Position numbers and translations under genes: made by a program
Source of the DNA: Pyrenopolyporus hunteri
Lineage: Eukaryota > Ascomycota > Sordariomycetes > Xylariales > Hypoxylaceae
Direction: 5' to 3'
DNA length: 64,000 nucleotides
Assembly: GCA_902806595.1 (NCBI GenBank)
Contig: CADCXC010000038.1
Coordinates: 2,480,001-2,544,000, forward strand
Notes under the pieces: model-generated
What the model was told of the DNA's origin: nothing
The model's database searches: none
What the model saw: only the letters and a program-made list of their open reading frames with translations
In this document: positions 58,823 through 64,000 of the stretch, one piece after another
How the letters are laid out: every line of letters begins with the position of its first letter
Position numbering within the stretch: position 1 is the first letter of the stretch

Positions 58823-60190
58823 AGGTAAATGAGTAGGACCATTTCTAATGGATATCTATGCGTGACTACCTAACACCTATTGCAGATTTCCATTTCTAGT
58901 GCCATAGAGGACTATCCATCTCTATATTATTATAAATGTTGTCATCACCTTAAGTTGTGTATGCCTCCTTTTTCTTTTATCTTTATTTCTCCTAAAGGCT
59001 AGAAGTATATAGTTTTCTTGGAATACAATATGTACGTAGCTACAAATGTACCCCTCTTCTTTTCCGATGCAAGGCGCACTGAGAGGTGCATAAACTACCT
59101 ACCTAGGTGCCTAGCTCCCTAGTGTCTGCCCTACCCTTGCCTGGGGTGCTTCAGTACGTACCTGAATGTCTTATACCCTAGCTGTAAGAATCGTGATAAT
59201 GGGAGTCAATAAATGATTTTAACCGTATGCATTACTGATTAGCCGATGCGGGTGGATAAAATGGGTTGAGAATAAGTCTGTCTTGTTTAATTGCAAATTG
59301 TCCGTCAAGATCTAAAAGCTGCTAGCTCACTGGGTCATGTTCTTCTATGGCGATATGTATTTCTTACGTTAGGTGAATGTGTATCTAGGTACTTTTAGAC
59401 CCCTAGGCACCTAATTCATATCTGAGGTAGGTACTTACGCGCGCATACGTATCTAAATCGAACATCTTCACTGTAAAATATAAAACACAGTAAAATCTGT
59501 GACGGTGCAGAGACTTCCAAGTATGTAGGTACATACCTAGGTACCCAAAGTAAATTAAATACGACCTAATCCGCACGTATGTACATACTATGTACATGTG
59601 TGTGGGTGTGTGTGTGTGGTGAACGTGTGTACATGCATGCATTGCTACCTCACCTTAGGTCAATATATACGTGTATACACTTAGCCGTCGCAGCTGTATG
59701 TCCGCGATAGGGACCTAAGGTAGGATGTCATAAGCGAGGTGTGTTAGGTTGTGATTTGAGCATAGGAAAGAGCTGTAGGCCCTAGAGAGCGCAAGCATAA
59801 AAAGGGCGGCCAATGCTGGCCAATGCAATGAACGCACGGGCCCACACCTACTTAAGCCCTTTAAATTCTCGGGACCCACCTTTCGATTGGGCGAGAGTGA
59901 GCGGCGGCCCCTGCTCCCCCTCACAGCCCTCGGCGGTTGCTTGCACAAAAAAACCTCTCAAACCACAAAACTTCGCCCGCCCCGATTTCTTCTTCTTTCA
60001 TTAACCCCCTTTACATCCAAAACCCGGGTCGTGCTCGTTTACAGGATTAGCCGGGCCAAGTTCATTGCAAGTTGATTGCAAATTCCTTGCGAATTCCTTG
60101 CAAATTCATTGAATCAATTGAATCAATTGAGGATCTCGTATCCCTCATATCGCTCATACCCGGTTCATGCCATCGAACCCTTCTAAAAGC

Positions 60191-60309
60191 TGACTACCGA
60201 CTATCGACTATCGACTATCGACTATCAACTATCAACTATCGACTAATCCGACTATCCAACACTATCCAACACTATCCAACACTATCCAACATTATCCAAC
60301 ACTGTCCAG
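60191..60309. repeat. Two adjacent tandem arrays (GACTATC 7-mer, CCAACACTAT 10-mer)
   Basis: From 60191 to about 60245, seven or eight copies of GACTATC-type units; from 60250 to 60309, five or six copies of CCAACACTAT. The second array ends 2 bases before the ATG of the CENP-B-type gene. A preceding 60062-60130 stretch repeats TTGCAAATTC and GAATCAATT units. Confidence 0.9.
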
Positions 60310-60311
60310 CA

Positions 60312-61418
60312 ATGTCGGACGTACCCGCTGTCCCCGACGTGCCCGACACACCAACCGCCGCGACTACGCCAAAGGAGCGACACTCCCTGACCCTCGACCA
60401 GCGCCGCGCCCTTCGCCGTTGGGCACACTCCCAGACCACCCGACCTTCGCACAAAGCCTGTATCGAGTGGTTTTACAGCCAGTACGGCCAGAACATCAGC
60501 CAGAGCACCATCAGCCATTCCCTTTCTCCCAAATACGCGCGTCTGGACAACGACAATCAATTCAGCGGTTCCCGTCTGCGCTTCGGCAACTGGCCCGACG
60601 TCGAGAAGCTCGTCCTGCTCTGGCACAGTCAGGTTGTCGCGTCCGGCCGCAACCCGTCCAACGAAGAACTCGCGGAAAAGGCCAAATCCATCTTCCAGCA
60701 ATTGCCTCGCTACAAGGACGAGACTCCTCCCGAGTTCTCTCCCGGCTGGATCCACCGGTTCAAGAAGCGCTATGGTTTGCTTATCAGGCGCCAGCGCCGC
60801 CATGGAAATGCTTCCAACCCCGCCGATGACATCCCCTACCTAATCGACGCCGTCCCGCGTTTCATGAACATCAGCGCCGACACGAGCCCTGCCGCAATCC
60901 GCGATGCCGTCCTCCGTGTTGTCGGTGTCGAAGCTAGCCTTTCGACTTGCGCCCAAGTCCGCGACGAGGTTGTGCGCCGCCTCGAAAACCCGTCCCCGGC
61001 GCCCCTCCCCACTCTGGCCGGCGCGACCGTCAACCCCGCCGAACCCAACCCCTACCCCGGCACCGAAGACCCCGAGGTGGTCCTACAAAACGCCCTGCGC
61101 GCCATGCAGCAGGAAGAGGAGGATGCCGAGGCAGTGGCTGCTGCCGTCCGCGAGCAGCGCGACCGACACGACCAAGGCCTGCCCCCCATCGCGCCCAGCC
61201 TGCAGACTCCTACCCCTCAGCAGGCCCAGCGCAGCACCGCACGCTTCACCCCGGCCGCCGCGCCTGAGGATCCGGCTCTCACCTTGACCCCGATCTCGAG
61301 CGGCGCCGCCCTGGCTAGCACTGATCGCGCCATCCGATGCCCCTTCTGCGTCAACCAGCGCATGCTCCGGAGCATTAAGGAAGCCGTTGAGCACATGAGC
61401 ACTCATGTCGTCGTTTAA
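60312..61418 (+). CDS. CENP-B-type HTH DNA-binding protein lacking a transposase core
   Basis: A single exon of 368 aa. Residues about 24-80 (SLTLDQRRALRRWAHSQ, ISQSTISHSLSPKY) form a psq-like HTH. Residues about 95-165 (WPDVEKLVLLWHSQV, SPGWIHRFKKRYGL) form a CENP-B/Tc5-type HTH. These two domains are the DNA-binding half of pogo/Fot1 transposases and of proteins derived from them (CENP-B, Abp1, ars-binding proteins). No DDE catalytic domain follows; instead there is a Pro/Ala-rich stretch and a C-terminal CPFC...H-x3-H zinc-finger-like motif near residues 339-361. This suggests a domesticated, nuclear regulator. The start is the first ATG in frame, with MSDVPAVPDV; the frame is open for a further 240 bases upstream but without ATG. 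GC content is high, unlike a decayed transposon. Confidence 0.8.
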   Translation: MSDVPAVPDVPDTPTAATTPKERHSLTLDQRRALRRWAHSQTTRPSHKACIEWFYSQYGQNISQSTISHSLSPKYARLDNDNQFSGSRLRFGNWPDVEKLVLLWHSQVVASGRNPSNEELAEKAKSIFQQLPRYKDETPPEFSPGWIHRFKKRYGLLIRRQRRHGNASNPADDIPYLIDAVPRFMNISADTSPAAIRDAVLRVVGVEASLSTCAQVRDEVVRRLENPSPAPLPTLAGATVNPAEPNPYPGTEDPEVVLQNALRAMQQEEEDAEAVAAAVREQRDRHDQGLPPIAPSLQTPTPQQAQRSTARFTPAAAPEDPALTLTPISSGAALASTDRAIRCPFCVNQRMLRSIKEAVEHMSTHVVV

Positions 61419-63059
61419 GTCGGGCGCAATAGAGTTTGGCAAGATCAGGTTGACAACATTTCACGACGCAAATTTCGCGGCGCATTTGGCGCCATCTTTA
61501 CTCACGCCGGTGGTGGTATGTCCTTCGTGGCCATAGTTCGGGGCCAGGAGTTTCCTCTTTTTCACGCGTATGTACAATGCGATTCAACCAAGGTCACGGA
61601 AGCAAGGAGGGGGCATGAGGCGTTTCGGAGTGGATTTGTTTCCTTTCTATCTTTTTTCCTTTTTTTTTTAACCCCTTACTATCGCGCGGGGACATGACTT
61701 ACGCCTGTCCTTATGACATGGCATGCGCCGAGGCCTGGAAAGGTTTAAGCAGGCTATAGGGTAACGGACTGGATGGGCGGCTTAGGCGTTATAACGGCTT
61801 TTCGGCTTTTCGACTTTCGACTTCCCTCTCCTTCGGCAGCACACATCAGAGGGGACCGGTCTGTTTTTCTTTTCTCTTTTTTCACGTCCGTCATGGATAT
61901 TTCTTTCTTCCTTTTTCCTCCTGTCATTGTCATGGCCACGGCCATGGTCACTCGTCCCGCGCGTTAGGTTCGGCTAGTTACTGGTAATGACAAATGGCCC
62001 CCCCGCCCTCTCTTAGGGTTATGGAAAAGGGGATGCGCAGGTTTGTGTGCATCGCGAGGTTGAAAGGGCCGTAATATACCATTTGCTTGCCGTAATTTCT
62101 CTCTTGTCCTTTTCTCTTCTGTCGTTGTTTGTCCTCGTGTGAGTGATTGAATCTTCTCTTGGTGAATGGTGAATGGCGGGCCCTTAGGTGTAGGTATGCA
62201 CATCCACCCTTCATGGGAATAATGGAAGGGCTTAAATGCATGATCAGCTAGGTGAGTTTAGAGTAACTAACTTTCCGTAAGACTGAAGTTACGCTTGGCT
62301 TTTTTGAGAGCCTTTACAGCGGAAAGGATCCCGCCCGGCAGTATTACATCATTTGGTGTTGCTATCCGTTGAAAGACCATTGAAGTTTCTCATAAACACT
62401 CTTTATGGATGGGACTAAATGCGCCTTGGTATTCAATACGGTTATCTTGCCGTAGATTTTGGAAGTTCACCAAATCGTCCTAACGGCCGGATGCTGCATA
62501 TTAAACACTATTCGATTGGTTCATCAGAAGGTCGGAATGCCTCCTTTCCTCTATCATAATAATCTATGTATGTACGTTCTCCCCATCGCTCTCCCAACAG
62601 ATTAGGGGCCAGGTACGCGTAACAATATTTCGTAACCGTAACATGAATGTTAAATTTCAAACCAGAACCAGAACCAGAACGCCTCTTAAGCGCATCCGCG
62701 CATGGTATATATACCCAGGTCAACGAGCAACCAACCCCGCCGCCGCCGACCCGACCAACACATGTATCACGCATCTCCTAGGAAGTGTCCCTTCCCCGGG
62801 AAAGAAAACAAAACATTAGCTTAACGCCTGGACATGCAAACGACGAACCGAACCGCGAAGGTTTTCGCCATGATGAGCCACCCCGCCTCGCCCCGTCTTC
62901 TCTATCCAAGCGTAACATACCACATGGCCCAAATCCCCAGAACTCCAGATAAGTTTCTGCGATGTCGTGCGAAACGACAAACGTTGGACAGCGAATTGAA
63001 GAAAAATAAAACATTAGGAGGTAGGTAGGCAGGCAGGCAGGTAATAGCACTAATTAAGA
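61419..63059. other. Convergent intergenic spacer
   Basis: No gene seen over 1.6 kb between two genes transcribed toward each other. It has a T-rich tract at 61646-61670, an AACCAG tandem near 62662-62682 and a GGTAGGCAGGCAGG run near 63018-63041. Confidence 0.55.
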
Positions 63060-64000
63060 TTACACCCATCTCAAATTCCGGCCCTGCTGCCGGTTCTGCT
63101 GCCACAGGGGTCTATTCCCCGTGCCGACTCCCCTTGTCGGGCTGCGACTGCCCTCCGGGGAAGTGGCTCCTGCGCCGGCCGGGACGTCGTCCAGGTTTGC
63201 CCCCGTGAGGGGTCGACGGTCCTCTTCCGAATCCTCGGTGCCGATCCCCGCGTTCAGGTACGCGCGCGAGAAGTCGTCGATTTGCGATAGGGTGGGTCCT
63301 TCCACCTGGCCGTAGTAGCGACCGCGGTCGGGATCGGTGTCGGAATCCTGGTCGTGCGAGTGCTCCTCTTCCGCCACGGGCGTTAATTCGGTCCCTATTG
63401 GTAAGGGGGGCACTGCGCGTATTGTCGCAGGGTGGTACCGCAGGGGTTGCGTGAACCCCCGGGATGCTGAATTCGTCTTCGCCAGTGCCATGTTCGGCTC
63501 CGCCTGCCATGGTTCTTGGATCGGGTAAGACGGTTGGTGGTTGTATTGAGTCAATGGCTGCCTGTCTTCCTCTTCATCTTGCCATGATGGAAGAGGTGCG
63601 AATGCTGCGCCGTGAGATCTTATCGGGCTGTGCGATTTGTTAGTCGGGCCCGTACATGAAATAAATAAATAAAAAACCGGGAAACTCACCTTACGTATTC
63701 CGTCTTAGGCGGCGCATTCGTCGGCAAAGGCCCGGGACCTTGGCGGTCGTTCCCTCGCCGCTTCCGCAGATAAAAGAGCATTGCAGCAGTGAATAACGCT
63801 ATGAAAACGACAGCTCCGCCGATAGCTCCTCCGATGATAGCTCCCTTGTTGACAGGGCCAATCCCGGTGGCCTCCGTAGATGTGCTAGGATCTGTAGTTG
63901 ATCCTGGTGGCGCGCCGAACGTCGTTGTCAAACTCGGCGTAGTATTCGCGCCGGTGGTCGATGAAGACGAAGTAGATGTGGACGTGGATAAAGACGAAGA
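63060..64000 (-). CDS. Single-pass membrane protein, Ser/Thr-rich ectodomain (partial, 5' cut by window)
   Basis: Minus strand, partial. The open frame runs from the window edge (64000) to a donor at 63689 (exon end 63690), then 63627-63060 after a 62-nt intron (GTGAGT...CGCACAG), joining TEYV|SPIRSHG in frame. The upstream part is almost purely Ser/Thr (probable O-glycosylated ectodomain). A GAIIGGAIGGAVVFIALF transmembrane helix follows, then a YLRKRRG stop-transfer and a 220-residue hydrophilic cytosolic tail rich in Pro, Asp and Arg. Such a layout is shared by fungal cell-wall sensor-like proteins (Mid2/WSC type) and many uncharacterised ones. The ectodomain that would decide is outside the window. 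It ends GRNLRWV. Confidence 0.75.

Larger units (their letters stand above)
57757..60311. other. Intergenic region between bem1 and the CENP-B-type gene
   Basis: No firm gene. It contains a CTAC run (57928-57960), a GATGGAGATAGT array (58762-58822), TGTG-type runs (59598-59622), and splice-like signals plus a 64-codon hydrophilic open frame at 58220-58710, reported under findings. Two tandem arrays at 60190-60309 immediately precede the next ATG. Confidence 0.5.

Noticed and set aside
60282..60803. A 173-codon minus-strand open frame opposite the CENP-B-type gene
   Set aside because: Shadow of the GC-rich sense frame.
1..64000. CRISPR arrays, rRNA, bacterial-style operons, a biosynthetic cluster
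   Set aside because: The short tandem arrays lack spacer structure; all genes are eukaryotic with introns; no backbone synthase or P450 genes adjoin the transcription factor.

Overview
The window is genomic DNA of a filamentous ascomycete, most likely a sordariomycete. This rests on short GT-AG introns (about 47-200 nt) with CTAAC/CTGAC-type branch sites, a nitrate reductase of the fungal NADPH type, and fungus-typical families (Zn2Cys6 regulator, MARVEL-like protein, DUF3405 protein, CENP-B-type DNA-binding protein). Genes are GC-richer and separated by AT-richer spacers peppered with a palindromic TACCTAGGTA-type repeat. The species cannot be named from the sequence alone.

Layout: 0-10 kb holds the 3' end of nitrate reductase, a RanBP3/Yrb2-like FG protein with a RanBD, the Hrq1 (RecQ4-like) DNA-repair helicase, and a secreted protein that looks like an RNase T1-fold pseudoenzyme. 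10-13.5 kb is gene-poor with decayed reading frames. 13.5-22 kb carries three minus-strand genes: a C-terminally anchored protein of unknown function, an eight-exon Zn2Cys6 transcription factor and a four-TM MARVEL-like protein. 22-26.4 kb is a 4.5-kb gene-free stretch. 26.4-49 kb is gene-rich: mitochondrial AFG1-type ATPase, DUF3405 type II membrane protein, secreted M28 leucine aminopeptidase, PLD-family enzyme, cytosolic S9 peptidase, a roughly 300-aa carrier-like membrane protein with an anomalous intron, the ESCRT-II subunit Vps36 and the Thp3/SAC3-GANP protein. 49-55.5 kb is a second gene-poor stretch. 55.5-64 kb carries the polarity scaffold Bem1 (SH3-SH3-PX-PB1), a CENP-B-type DNA-binding protein without a transposase core, and the 3' part of a single-pass membrane protein cut by the window edge.

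The genes are mostly independent housekeeping loci (nuclear transport, DNA repair, mitochondrial quality control, endosomal sorting, mRNA processing, polarity) and not a pathway cluster. No secondary-metabolite cluster, CRISPR array, rRNA or tRNA was recognised. The most interesting items are: the secreted RNase-T1-like protein that appears to lack two of four catalytic residues and has a Kex2 site; an in-frame TAG in the Yrb2-like gene followed by about 185 coding-like codons, which an in-frame intron could bypass; a GA-AG intron (or broken donor) in the carrier-like gene; and a tandem-repeat leader that stays open in frame with the CENP-B-type gene. Exon boundaries were inferred by hand from splice signals, frame continuity and protein sense; no transcript data or database search was available.
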